From assembly GCF_037975245.1 (NCBI RefSeq), contig NC_092582.1:22344577-22408576 (forward strand): a stretch of 64,000 bases of DNA, in the 5' to 3' direction. Position numbers and translations under genes: made by a program. Below, piece by piece: positions 24,565-37,243 of this stretch (position 1 is its first letter; each line of letters starts with the position of its first letter). Under the pieces are notes generated by a model that was given only the letters and a program-made list of their open reading frames with translations, searched no databases and was not told where the DNA came from. This stretch comes from Apostichopus japonicus (lineage: Eukaryota; Echinodermata; Holothuroidea; Aspidochirotida; Stichopodidae).

Positions 24565-27500
24565 ATGGGTTTGCTTATATCGAAAACTTTTAATCTGCTT
24601 CGTGAATTAGGCAGTGGAAAACCAACCAGGGTCATCTTAATAGGTCTCGATGCAGCCGGTGAGTGATGAAATGTCAACGTTTGTTTAAAAAGTATAAAAT
24701 AAATATAACTTTATATATGTCCCCCTATAACAAAATCAAATTGGTAACTTACTGAATCTTCAATCGCAGTATTAGGATTCGAGGTTAATGATTTTTGCAG
24801 TATCTCATTACTATATATATAGTCAGTTGCAAATGTGCGTATCATTGTTTTGGCGATGTATGCTACCGCCCCTCTCACACTTATCCGAAGACATGAGCAT
24901 GAACGAAAAACAACAAGAATAACAATAGGATTTTTTGTTTGTTTTTGAAAATCACACCAAACCTTTAAAAAAATATCAATAAAAAATGAAAGGAGGAGAG
25001 TTGGTTTGCATTATTAATTTCACTTGAGATAATTTATGTCTCTAACTGTTATAGGATACATGAGATAATACCAGGGAGTTGTTCCATAACAACTCCCTGA
25101 AAATACTCATAGGCAATAATGAAGTTGAGCAAAACATGTGGAATATCATTAATGTTAATAACATAATTAACCAGCTATACTTTACGGATAGAATAGAACA
25201 ATCAAGTATACTACTTTTTTTAAATGACGACATATACAAGATTGAATAGACGAAAAGGAATATGTTAAAGAGGAGAAATTAATTTATTAATTAAATTAAT
25301 GCATCTGGCAACAGCCGAGTTAGTGACGTCATCATGGAAAGTGAGCAGGAAAAGGTCGTTCATTTTCTTAATAATGTTCAAACCATTTATCTACTACACG
25401 ATTAAACAAAAACCGATATTAAACAAAAACCGATTAATATAAGCAAGTAAGGTGTAACGCAACATCTCAAATGTGTCACATTTCGAGGGCAAATCAATAC
25501 CAGTATTATAACAGGAACTGGAAGCTTGAAAAGTAAAGCTTTTGACGGACATATGACATGGTGACGTCACAGACAACCGACTATGAACCACGGTGGAGTG
25601 CACCGGATTTCAAAGGAGCGGGGAGCGGGAAGGGGGATTCAAAATTTTCCCCGATTGATTAAGGTAGGGGCTGAAGTTTTTTGAAAGGGCCAGATGCGAA
25701 TGGAGGATTTTACAAAGAAGGGGGGGGGGGGGCTGCACTGGGCTCATTGAAGCCGACTCATAATGTAGGTGGGTTTGGGGGTTGCCTCAGAAAAATAAAT
25801 TGTCAAATGGTCTAGACATTAGACTATAATTTAGGTCTATATAAGTAGCCCTAACCACAAAGCTTTGCTATACTTTTTGTGTGGGTGAGAAAAGAAAGGG
25901 TGGGGGCTGGTATAACCATAGCAGTGGTCCAATTCTTCCGCGGCTGAATGCAAATATCCCCGACTGAACCATTTCCCCAGACTGAGAATCGCAGTTGTGG
26001 GGGCCATGTTCTCCTCCCCCTCCCCCATTGTACACGCCACCGATGCTCAACTTCCTAGAGTAGGAATCAGGGAACATCTGGTAAAACAGTTTACGTTCCA
26101 ACAACCATATATCTTGAGTCACATCAGTACATTGAGATGGTATTTTCAACCAATAGTGTATAATGAACTTCTCTCTTCCATAAACGTTACCACATTATCT
26201 ACCACGCGTGAATTACTCACTTCCATTGGTCATTATACGTATATACTAACTTTCAATGCACAGGAAAGACGACAATCCTCTACAAGATGAAGTTACACGA
26301 GACGGTAACCACCATACCAACTATAGGGTTTAATGTGGAGGAAGTGACACCAGTACCCGGCCTCACAATGGTGGTATGGGACGTAGGAGGCCAGGAAAAG
26401 ATCAGGGCACTTTGGCACCATTACTACCAAAACTCAGAAGGTAAGATCATAAAAAAGATCCTTGTGTGTACCATCAGGTGTGCGTGAAGTTTATTGCAAG
26501 ATCGCAGCTTCAATCCTGCCCGTGTTGTAAGTAACATCCATCAGTTGTGTCCTCAAACGACGAGGCCACGCAACCAGCTCTCCACGCATTATCACTATGT
26601 CATGCTTCCAACATGCATTATTGTAACATCTCTAGATATAAGAAATTCACATTTCCTTAAAAGTCATAATAATATACTGGTGTTATTTCATTGATTTGAA
26701 TGGAATTGTTTTTCGTCTCATCAAACCAGGTATAATCTTCGTTGTGGATAGTGCTGATGCCGAGCGATTTCCTGAGGCCCGGGAAGAACTTCACGCGGTC
26801 TTGAAGGATGACCAGATCACACCCGGTGTTCCTATCGTCATAATGGCAAATAAACAGGACCTACCACGTGAGTAACAAACAAGTACAACGCTTTTGAATT
26901 AAGGGGTACAGGTAACTAGGTAAACTGCAGTACAGTGGAACGTGGGTGAGGTGCATGGGAGGGGGATGGGAGGAGAGGGCAGAAGAAATCGAACATGCAT
27001 GGGGACTACAAATGGTATCAGTGATGAAAAAGCCAAATACTTGCAAGTCCTTGTATGTATTCTCACCAACACTGTAAACACATGAGAAGTATATAATGTT
27101 TATGAGCAATTAAAGATAATCATGATGATAAGTAGGTGTGGCTCTGTGTGTGTTTGTTCAAGGAGGGGATTGGAGAGGGTTAGATCGGAAGGGGAAGAGT
27201 CATGCGGTTTTCAAGAATAACTGCAAGAGGAAACACTGGTGAACAGTCATGGGTATATTTTTGCCCAAACACCGATACTTAGAGACGGCATCTACATGTA
27301 AACTAATTAATATTTTTTTTCAAATCGTATTTACTAATCTGACTAGATTTCATGAAATATTATATTATTTACTTTGTGGAATGTACGTGAGAATAAGTTG
27401 GTATAGGCTGTCACTTTACCGATACCAAAGAGCATATTTACAGATATATAAGTCTAATACAAATTTCTCAATTACCGCCCCGTAAAATAGATTCTGCAGG

Positions 27501-27663
27501 AGCATCTAAACTGATTGAATCTCTGGATCTTCGCACCATCACCAGACACCCTTGGCACATCCAAGGGACATGCGCCACCAACGGAGACGGACTCTACGAG
27601 AGTTTTGAGTCACTGGCTAAAATGGTGAAAGAGTATAGAAAAGGAGGTGTACAAAGGTATTAG
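24565..27663 (+). CDS. Arf-family small GTPase
   Basis: Exons: 24565-24658, 26264-26440, 26730-26867, 27500-27663; phases match and the product is 190 residues (Arf1 has 181). Arf proteins are GTP switches that recruit coats and effectors to membranes. Gly2 with Ser6 (MGLLIS) fits N-myristoylation, and residues 3-15 can form the amphipathic helix. Nucleotide-binding motifs are complete: GLDAAGKT (27-34), Thr51 in [18 protein letters not shown] with the catalytic Gln75, NKQD (131-134) and CAT (161-163). Switch II reads [14 protein letters not shown], near the Arf consensus. The C-terminal YRKGGVQRY tail is longer than in Arf1. It looks closer to the true Arfs than to Arl subgroups, but helix 5 ([21 protein letters not shown]) is diverged, so no symbol is given. 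Confidence 0.93.
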
Positions 27664-27674
27664 AGAATATAACG

Positions 27675-27680
27675 GACTGC

Positions 27681-27713
<33 letters not shown>

Positions 27714-27780
27714 TATATATATATATATCCATATATATATATATCCATATATATATATCCATATATATATCCATATATGT
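27675..27780. repeat. (AT)n microsatellite with TCC breaks
   Basis: Alternating AT interrupted by CC at shortening intervals, starting 12 bases after the Arf stop codon, so it would lie in the 3' UTR of that transcript. Confidence 0.95.
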
Positions 27781-28656
27781 GCTTTATACCTCTTGTTCAA
27801 ATAGTAATTCCGTACTATAGAATAACGGTTATGACACAACGTATGAAAATGGGTGACGATAGTACACAATACAAAATATTAATTGAGTCCAACAATGGAT
27901 GGTGACGTAGAGACTGCCTCTTATGTAGATTAAAGTGTCTTATTAGAAACTATAGTATAGGGACAGTTTTTATTCTAGGTATGTTTGTATGTACATTCCT
28001 TGTCTTTTCTTGTACATTTTTCATGGATACAGGCTTCGCCCGGGGAGAAACACTGTCTTTCAATGTTAATATTTCAGAACACTGCGGATTGCTAATTAAA
28101 CGAACAATGTCTTTCAATTGATATGGGGGGGGGGGGTGGTGTCGGGGGCTAGAAGGAGTGAGTTGGAGTCTGAAATGACAAGATTGTATAGTTTTGCGGC
28201 TAAGATTTATAGAAGTTATAGAAGTTACACTTTGTGTGCTGGATCTTTTAATAATTTACAGTAAACCAGCGTATATTCTTTAAACTGTGAGTACACAGTT
28301 CAGTTTGAAAATTATACGGGATAAGAAGGGGGATGGGTTGGTGGTTGGAGGGGGGGGGGGGGGGTAGACAATTTATAATAAATATGGATGCACTTAAATG
28401 TAACGGGAAAAGTTGGAATCGAAGAAGTCAACGTTTCAGCATTATTTCATCAACTATATAAGAAACTTTCCTATTCTTCTATAATTTGACGTTTTCACAA
28501 GTTATATTTTATGTTATAGTTGTATGTTAGCGATGTAGATATGCAAATATTTCCCATTCTATCAATCACCAAAAAAAAAGAAAAAAAAAAAAAAAAAGAG
28601 AAGATTATGTGGTGAAGAACTTTCAGAGAGTAAAATAAAAACAAACATTCATTTCT

Positions 28657-28676
28657 GTCTGTCTGTCTGTCTGTCT
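28657..28676. repeat. (CTGT)n microsatellite
   Basis: Five perfect CTGT units; no function evident. Confidence 0.9.
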
Positions 28677-30559
28677 TTTCTTGTGTTGTGATGTTTGTTG
28701 AGCTGGTATCACCAATCTGTTCCAATTGTTTCAAGTTACAGCTGATTTAACGAGTATCGGTGAATTTCGAAAAAGAAATCTAATACCTAAATGCAACTTT
28801 TCTCAGTTTGCTTCGCCCGTGTCGAGCCTGTTATTTTTTAGTTTCAGTTAATTTTCTCTTTATATCTATCTGTATATTGCAAAGAACCCGGGAGGATGCA
28901 ACGAGGGTCGGTCGGTCAAAGGTCGACTGGGCAACGTCAGAGCAGTATATACGGCTCTGTATACGGCTCTGGGCAACGTAGTAAAATAGCGCCATCTTTT
29001 TCACATTCACTTTTTCCAACTAATATTTAGTGACTTAATTATGGCGCTAACTTGAAGGCTCGTTGTATTATTAATGTTAGTATTTTATTGCTATTTCTGA
29101 AATCAAAAAATGAAACAGGTATTACCAATTTACAGAACCATGGGACCAAGCTAAAATGTCCAAGCTCTTTCAAAAACAGTGTTTCAAAATATTATATGAT
29201 TGCAAAGGATGAGGAGTAATGAGAGGGGGGGGGGGGGGGTCTGGGAGATCGACCCTTTTTTTCGCTGAATTTATTGCTTGTAATATGACAGTCATTGGAA
29301 AGTTAAATAGTTATTTTATTTACACATAGGCAGGGTATAGTAATATTTTGTTAACCCTTCTTTCTTTAACAATTAAACAAAATTACCCTGGCGTTTGTCT
29401 AAAGTCGATTAATGCTCTGTAACTTCCCTCTATTATCCAGGTACATCCTGAGTCTCGGTGTTTACTCCTATGCAGAGGAGTAAAGGCCTACTGACAGTGT
29501 CACGTGGTATGACTAGCAATGTCCAATGACTTCACAGCAAATCCTGGTTCCTTTATAAATCAGGATAATTTTATATGCGCCGCGTGTCGATTTGAGCTAC
29601 GTCCGTTTACATAACAGACGTCCGTTTACATAATCAAGCGAACCATAGTTACTGGCCTAGAATTACACGAGGGGATGATCGAACGATATGCTCTCTCTGC
29701 TATTGTCCATACGTTTTTAGAGGCGAGGTGGGGTAAGTGGGGCGGGTTTGGATGGGGTGCAACAGAAAAGCATGGACATACTGGTACTACCTAACTCAAT
29801 TTTAATGCTAGGAATGTTAGGGTCCTTTCAGGAACAAGAAAGATTTAGTACACAACCTCCTCCCCCCCCCCCCCAAAAAAAATATCTGCCACTCCTCCCC
29901 CTTCCCAACAAATTTCTTTTCCATACATGTTTTTGACTAACACCACTTCATTTAGAGGAGAAACAGATCCAACCATCATTATTGGTCTATTTGATGGGTT
30001 CACTGTCACCGATAACTTCCCACAAACAGCTAAATAGAATCTTATTCCATTTCGGATATAGACCTATCCCAGTTATAACGTTTCTTAAATACACAAGGAC
30101 GAAGACTTGATCAAGTCTCCCCCCCCCCCCAAAAAAAATGTAATTGAGCAACAAGTGCATCATTACTTTATGTTTTTACTTTATTTAATACGTTTATTTT
30201 TTTGTACAGGAGTTGGGTTTTGCGAATGCTGAATCTAAAATACTGAACCTGTTAAAAATGAGCTAAAAGATAGCATCTTTTTCAGTGTCAACGTTAGTAA
30301 TCCTAGTACCATGACAACATGAAAAAACAAAACATACACAAAGAAAGTAAGAGGTTTCAGATCCCGGTGGCACTATGACATCACAGATTTTCAAAGTGAC
30401 ATTTATACTAGGATATCTCTCAGTAAGTACCAGACTTTTCTTAACAGCTGTTTTGGTTGAATTTTTTCGTCACAAAAGATCGGTAATAAAAGCCAAAGAT
30501 GATGCTTGGGTTTTGTGTCCCCTTTAAAGATCTGCTTTATTGGCTCCAATTATAACACG

Positions 30560-30865
30560 TTATAGCAAAGTAAGTTTTGAGATTACGTAATTGACCTGCC
30601 ACGGTCGTACATCGACCTCAGGCTCTACAATTAGCCTGCATAGCTTCTGAACACCATTAGACTCTTTCTGTAAACACTGTGTGGAAATATGCTCATGTCT
30701 ACAGTCTAGTTAATCATACAGCGTTCACACAAAGACCCTCATACAAGAAAAAATATGTGGCAGGCGTTGCAGACTAATTGGTAAAAAGAGGTCATTTTAC
30801 GACCAAGGCAGGTCGATTACATAATCTCAAGAGACTTTTCCATGAGAGCCTGCTATAGTTGGGGT
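30560..30865. repeat. Imperfect inverted repeat, about 70-bp arms (MITE-like)
   Basis: The left arm, from TGAGATTACGTAATTGACCT (30577) to about 30642, is matched on the opposite strand by 30769-30839, read as TGAGATTATGTAATCGACCT. Arms share further blocks (GGTCGTA, GACCTC, AATTAG-CTGCA) and TATAGCA ends, with a loop of about 120 bases. No open frame. It looks like a foldback or MITE element. Confidence 0.6.
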
Positions 30866-30889
30866 CTATGCCTCAGACCTAGAAAGAAG

Positions 30890-31070
30890 ATAGACTATAA
30901 CATGATATTTGTGACAATAACTTCTATCACCTTGAAGTTTAACTTTTCGCACAAACTGGGGGGCCATGGGCGGCGATCCTGGGGGGGATGGGGGGATATA
31001 TCCCCCCCATGAAAATGGGTGGAGGGGATGTAATACACCATATCCCCCCCACCAAATGCCAGGAATAAGA
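30890..31070. repeat. G/C-run rich segment with palindrome G6ATATATC6
   Basis: Several runs of six or more G or C surround a perfect 18-bp palindrome at 30990-31007. The open frames on both strands come from these runs and are not considered genes. Confidence 0.6.
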
Positions 31071-31368
31071 ATATTTTCATGCCTTCATTTATGCATCATC
31101 GCGAATGTACGGCTCTTTTTAGCTTCATTTCTCGCCTATACCATAAACGCAGTGCGATCTTTTCAAATAAACCGTCTTTATAAAGCAAGAATAGTTGACT
31201 GTAGGCTTCATTGGCCCTATAACAACAAAATGTATTATTGCGCCCACGGTATTGATATAGTACATATATGCACCCTCATAGTATTCATATAGGCCCTATA
31301 GTAGGCCTACACACGTACATGTTCCCTCGAACAGCTGAGAATCTCATGTTACCAGGGTAATGCTTAAT

Positions 31369-31741
31369 TAGGGGCGTCGGAGCGGTTCGCCGGACCAATA
31401 TTCACGGCGCAAAAAAAAAAGGAGAAAAAAGTAGCACTAAGAAGAAAAAAAGGCAAAAAATAAAGAACCAAAATGAAAACATACTTCAAAATGTGTTTCA
31501 GAAGATTAATCGGGTACAAAAACAGACAAGGGAGAATGCACAGAAGAAAAGCTCGGGAAGTGCCATTTCCTGCAATCTGGGAGGCATTTTTTCAAAATTT
31601 TCTCCATTACGCTACGCGCCAACCAATGGTGGCGCGTAGCGTAGTTTGACCTTCCAAACGTCCCCCACCCCCCCGATAATTATGGTAGATGGCCACACTC
31701 TGATCTTCCGTACCAATCCCAAATAGCTTCCGACGCCCCTG
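31369..31741. mobile_element. Short non-autonomous DNA transposon with TIRs
   Basis: The ends are inverted copies of AGGGGCGTCGGA (31370-31381) and TCCGACGCCCCT (31729-31740), both flanked by TTAAT (31364-31368 and 31742-31746), a likely 5-bp target duplication. The 373-bp interior has no gene but holds a perfect 13-bp-arm hairpin (31608-31620 with 31631-31643). The superfamily is not certain: the C/TAGGGGCGTC terminus resembles several cut-and-paste groups. Confidence 0.65.
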
Positions 31742-32035
31742 TTAATACACATACGTTTCACCTGGATGCCCTAGCAATCGGTACCTAGGAATGTAACTAT
31801 GTGTAATTGTGTATTGCATGTGTATAGGCCTATAATAGCCTGCATGAGGCCATTTTCTTCATCGAATAATATAAAGAGCTCTCGAACATTCTAACGTAGC
31901 GCCTGAAACAAGATTGACAGGGCCAATTTTCCCAAAATAACACCCGAAATTTAAAAAAAAGTATTTTGGATCCTGCTTATGAGATATTTCGGACATGAAA
32001 TCCCTATTTTAAAGTTGGGTATATGCCGCTTGGAA

Positions 32036-32200
32036 ACCTCGGCAAGTGCCGTTTCCGGCCATCTAGAGGGTTTGTAAATCCCAAAATTTTCTTGTACGCT
32101 TCGCGCCAACCCATGGTGGCGCTACGCTTAGATAGTCAACAAGGTCATATCCCCCCCACTCGGAAGTACGGATCGCCGCCCATGTGGGGGGCACCACCAT
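32036..32200. repeat. Second copy of the hairpin repeat found at 31554-31680
   Basis: Shares AAGTGCCGTTTCC, a CTAGAGGG/CTGGGAGG block, AAAATTTTCT and the hairpin core TACGCTTCGCGCCAACCCAT with the interior of the TIR element. Here the hairpin arms have drifted (GGCGCTACGCTTA). Confidence 0.6.
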
Positions 32201-33729
32201 TGTCAAAAATCTCAATTAGCAAATTTCTTCGAGAATGTTCTTTGTTCCATATTATCCACTGATGTAACATTAAAACTGCCTTCGCTTTCATTACGAGTGA
32301 TGTCAAACAGACTGATTTCGATCTCAGTTTTGCTTCTTTTTAATATGTCAATGTGAGCATATAAGACAAAGAGCTTATATAGCCTCAAGACAAAATGTTT
32401 GACAGTCGTTTGATTTACAGAATGATGTCTGTCTATATCCTTGACGGAACAGAAGGAGAGAGAAAGAAAAAAAAAAACGTTGTAGAGTGTAGATAAACAT
32501 ACGACACTTGAGGTCACGACTGTGAGAGACGGCATGCATGAGAGAAACAGCAAATAATGTCTATTAGATGACATCGGAATGTAATATCGCGTAGTAACGA
32601 GAGATCGGTACGGTATCGGGATACAGTGGGACACGTTAAGAATATAAATACAAATTGGACGTTTAAGCCGTCGTTTAACTTGTTATTATGATGATCATTT
32701 AGTAAACTAATAAAAGCGACTGGATCTGTAGTGCTCAATTTGACAACCGCTGACAATGTTTGCGAGACCGTACAAGACCGTAAGACAACTGATATAAAAT
32801 GTAAAAAGATTCTTGAAAGGAAAAATCTCTAGGGGTACAAACAGTACAGTCTAAGAAAACTTTCTACGAGACTTTTGACTTAATTTAAGAACCCTGGAAG
32901 TAAGTGTCCTTCTTTTTACAGAGCACAAATACGCAAAAGACCATCACTGTTTAGAATATTCCTTCTTGCTCTCTGGTATCTGAAATTAAACCAACGATAC
33001 TAACCAGCCAAAGGTGAGGTGGTGTAATTTGGTCTTTAAGTAAGAAGGGAATCTTCCCAGCAGAATCATTGTTTCGTTTAATGAGAGAATTACAAAAAAC
33101 TTGCTAAAATCACATTTAAGGACGACTGTTTGGCAATCCGAGGACGGCGTATGAAATCTGGGGACTGTCCCCAGGAATCGAGGACGTCTGGCCACATTAC
33201 CCAGTGATGCTCTGTTATTCTGTAGCTTAAAGGAACATGTTTTGTTTGATCAATTAGAATTTATAAAGCAAAATATAAATATTATCCTCTGGAAATCCCT
33301 TAATACTAAGTCCCTTAATACTAAGAGGTATTAACTATACATGCCAAGTATTAAACTATAGCAAGCTATGCAAGGTACAAGATAACTTGTGTACAAGCCT
33401 TAGCTCACATACACACATATGCTGTAATCATCCCATTGATACCTTTTGCAATTTTTCAGCAAGGCATAAAAAAATTAAATATTTAAAAATTTAAAAAACA
33501 CTTTTTATAACCACAATGTTGACATGGATTTAGGCAAGAACATCTCAAAGTCTATCATTGTTAATGCTGCAGTCCTTAACTGATCTATTCATTTCAGTCA
33601 GGACTCCATGCAACTCTTTGAGCAAACACAGAGATTTATATCCTTGCTATGTTTCTGAATGTAAATCATCCATCACCCGAAGAATTACAACCCATATGTC
33701 CTCTCACTAATTACGTCGATCCATTTAGG

Positions 33730-33812
33730 TCTTGATGTCTCCGTGACTACTCACGGGACAGATTCTCCGGTCGCTAAATTGGACAAGAGGAGAATCCAAC
33801 TACATGCACGCA
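33730..33812 (+). other. Orphan exon candidate
   Basis: An open stretch bounded by a CATTTAG acceptor and a GTTTGT donor reads LDVSVTTHGTDSPVAKLDKR then RIQLHARM. Its composition is protein-like and its CpG content is higher than the AT-rich flanks. No neighbouring exon was found on the plus strand before the LTR element, and no family was recognised. It could be a real exon of a large-intron gene or a relic. Confidence 0.3.
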
Positions 33813-34784
33813 TGGTTTGTTAAGAAAAACCAAAACGTGGGCACATTCATGATTACTTGTTTCTCAAGGCAGGTTATGAACTTTCCTCTTGCGAGCCTTA
33901 TTTAGTTTGTAAATGCAAATGAGTTGTGATTACCCTGTTTGTGTGTTGTTTTCAAAAACAACTGAATGTTGAAAAGTCAGATACAAAAATGTAAAATGGA
34001 ATATGTAGCAATTCTATCCGTATCTTGAACAGCAAGTTTCTGTAACTGATAGATGACATTTGAAAAATATAATTTTTGCATGGTTTCCATGCTCTTTTAA
34101 TAGAAATGAGATTTCAGACTATTTGAAGACCACAATAATGTCTTACAGTTTATTGTGAAGCCTATACATACTAAATGAGACATAATGCCAGGCTGCAGCA
34201 ATTCTGGATCTTGCAAAATGTATACTAAGCCCTACCATTTACTTGATGATGGTTCAAATAGCCATGAACCCCAAAAGACTGGTATGCCATATCATAGACT
34301 TTTCACCACATATTAATTTCTGAAACATCCTTCTCACATAATTCTTATCATAGTACACTAGTCGGTATAGGCTTTATATCCAGCATATGATCTGAGCGTT
34401 AGGCTAGATCTGATGCGTATGCTTGATTGCATGAATGCTAGGACGGACATTGTCACATCTTCTCACTTCTCCATCTAAACTGCAACATTCACAGACTTTC
34501 AAGACCAAGCAAGCAGCCTTTTCTTCACCTACTTTTCCCCATTTTCAAAATTGTCCAGGAAGAATGATTTTAAGAATCGTCTGTGATATAATCATCGCAA
34601 AATGTGCTTCCTTCATTTCTTCCGGTTTCCCTTTACAGTCATTTTTCTCCTATTATTGCCAATATACTTTGAAAGGGTTTTATTTATTTTATTTTTGTGA
34701 GAGTCATGTCCATCCCCTGAGGATACATTAGTTGTACATTACTAAGCTAAGGATTAACATTTTTGAACCTCAGTTGATAATATC

Positions 34785-34915
34785 TCTGCTGTTGCCAGAT
34801 ACAATCTTAGAATTTGAAATAAATCTCAAGTTTGCTACAGTATCTTTGCTATGATGAAAGCTTTCTGGATGCGGCTTTCATCTACCGATACAGAAAACCT
34901 ACGGCAAACTTTAGA
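34785..34915. repeat. Dispersed repeat copy (TGTTGCCAG family)
   Basis: Contains CTCTGCTGTTGCCAGATACA followed by a GGATGCGG block and a CAGAAA block in the same order as the copy at 3225. Confidence 0.4.
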
Positions 34916-35224
34916 ATATGATCTCCTTTTTCCTATAGGAATAAAACCTTAATTAATAACGATATCAATGGACAATGGAGCTGAACTCAGATGTGCCAAT
35001 TTGAAAGAAAACATAACATGCATATATTACATGAAAAACTAAAGATTATCCCCCAGTCCTGATGTGCACCCCACAACTTGCAAATGGCCAATCGCCATGA
35101 CATTAAAACGAGAGAATACTGTAGGACTTGGAAGAGGGAGGGGACATTTTTGGGGGTGCTACGGATTACCAGCCGATCCGATTATTTAAGACTGTCTTGC
35201 TTTGCTATTCTGAAAACTTGTTAT

Positions 35225-35979
35225 TGTAATATTGTGACGAGCCCGCTCCTCCGATAGTAAAACTATATCGGGACTCGCGATAGAAAGGTACTGGGATATA
35301 TTGATGCCGTATTTACGCTTCTTCAGGAGATGTCTCGAACGGAAGAAAACAATGACTTCACACAAAAAACAAGTTGACGAGATAGGATTTGATTATTGAT
35401 TCGGTATAATTTCTTCTCTGTTGATTCTCTTAACAAATAAAACTAAATTACAATGATTTGACTTGACTTGACTCCGTCAATTAAACAATTAGGAGTGATG
35501 AAATGGTGACGAAGCAACGAACTGATCACGGAGCGCTGACGGAGTGATAAATTTGCTGATCAAGTGATAAATTTGCTGACGGAGTGCTCAAACTTTCGGC
35601 CTCCTTTTACTTTTAAACCTTACTTCCATAAAAATCTCACTGCGCACAATCAGTAGGCAGCCAATAACCTGACCATCCTGTATTAACTTAACGATATAAA
35701 AATAAGTGCACTGGCACTGATCTGCCCTGATTGGTTGGGAGTTTGGAAGTCCATCCCCTTTCTTCGAAACTTCCATACCACGTGAGAGAACCTTCTCGAA
35801 TGTTCCACAGACATAATGGAATCTATTTTGGGAAAAGGCCCTGTACCAAGATTCAATAAGATAGTTAAAAACTTCTCGTGGGAAAACTGAATCCATGACC
35901 TAGATAAATACATAAGAGGCCTGTAAGGTGTCTCGATGGAGTGTTTCGGTAACATCAAAGGGATGGTATTACTATTTCA
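35225..35979 (-). repeat. 3' LTR
   Basis: 755 bp, the same length as the copy at 43766-44520 at a constant offset of 8541; no difference was found on reading the two side by side. It contains a duplicated block with GATAAATTTGCTGA and a short GACTT tandem. The two open frames it carries appear in both LTRs and are not considered genes. Confidence 0.97.
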
Positions 35980-37243
35980 TAACATCCCCCTCAATCTTTT
36001 AAAATTTTTGGATACTCCAAAATTTTAACATCATACTGCTTTAACTTATCATTATCTCAAGAAGGTAGAGTACTGTAAGCATATCCATTAATATTCAATA
36101 AATGGTCTTCATGTATCTCAAAGGTTAACATCTAGGTTACTAATATTAAAATGATCATATGGTATATACATTGACACTATCTCCATGAAATTGAAATTGA
36201 AGTGTACCTCTTCAATATTGATGACATCATATGATGTAATCTAAAAAAAAAAAATATCATTAAGATATCTTAAAGTTACATGACACAGCAAAATATGCAG
36301 TATCTCTTACAAAATACATTTATGCATTTCATACATCAATAATACATTTATATCAAAAGTGAAATCATGCCGTGATTTGGGGAGAGATCAGAGAATACTT
36401 GACTTAGTTATCTTTTAACTGAACAGAACACCTTGACGTTCCATGAAAAATTCGTACACAAAAAAAAGAACCTTAAAATATTACAAACTCATTTACAAAA
36501 CCTCGTCTTTAATGAAGGCAAAGTTTCAAAACTGTTTTGAAACCCTGTGAATCATATACATCCACTTCAAGAAAATCAAGAAAATGTGACTCGATAGCAT
36601 GGTGACCCTAGGTATGCACTCCGAAATGATCTAGTAAAGTACCAAAGTACTAGATATTCGATACCATAAAAGAGACCCCATAGACTATGACATCAACAAA
36701 TCTTTCTTCAAATTTACATAATACTTAACATCTTGACTTTTCAACTTCTTGCTTCATCATTGAAGAAATTTACTTTTGAATGAATATTTGAGGAAAAGAA
36801 AATATATACATAATTTCCTTAAAAGATCTATACTTTCATTTGCTTCGATAACTGTTGCTGTAAGCAAAAGTTGCACATCTTCAATGCTGTCTCTGAATAG
36901 CCTTCAATATAACATAAATGATGCAATGTAAATGTCCCTAAAATATTTCTCAAATATATGAAAACCCATGTTGCTAATATTCCGGATATGTTCTAATTGC
37001 CGGGTAAACGTTTGAACGAATTCATAAGGAGAAAAAAGGTATACTCATTACACATTTGTTATAAAAGATGAAACTAGGTCACTTGGTGGTGGTTTTAACA
37101 ATAAAGCTTATATTGTTACACCATACAGTACAATGACTTCCACTTAATAGGTATGCAGGTAATTGCCATGACGCATTCCATTCATACAATTGTGGGTAAA
37201 ACACCTGTTCATCTGAACTTAAAGCAAAATGCAGTTATACATA
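35980..37243 (-). other. Non-coding 3' region of the LTR element
   Basis: AT-rich sequence between the pol stop and the polypurine tract. No open frame of note on either strand and no sign of an env gene. It could hold packaging or transport signals, which is speculation. Confidence 0.7.

Larger units (their letters stand above)
27781..35224. other. Repeat-rich intergenic region
   Basis: No recognised gene. Contents from left to right: G runs near 28126, 28350 and 29224, a poly-A stretch near 28580, a (CTGT)n run at 28657-28676, C runs near 29862 and 30120, an imperfect inverted repeat at 30560-30865, a palindromic G6-ATATAT-C6 at 30990-31007, a TIR element at 31369-31741 with a related copy at 32036-32200, an orphan exon candidate at 33730-33812, and a dispersed repeat copy at 34785-34915. 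Open frames here are short and show no known domain. Confidence 0.55.

Noticed and set aside
30895-31292. Pro/Gly-rich open frames on both strands
   Set aside because: Produced by G and C runs and the G6ATATATC6 palindrome.
35588-35958. 102- and 91-residue frames in each LTR
   Set aside because: They are duplicated only because the LTRs match; they lie in regulatory sequence and show no known domain.
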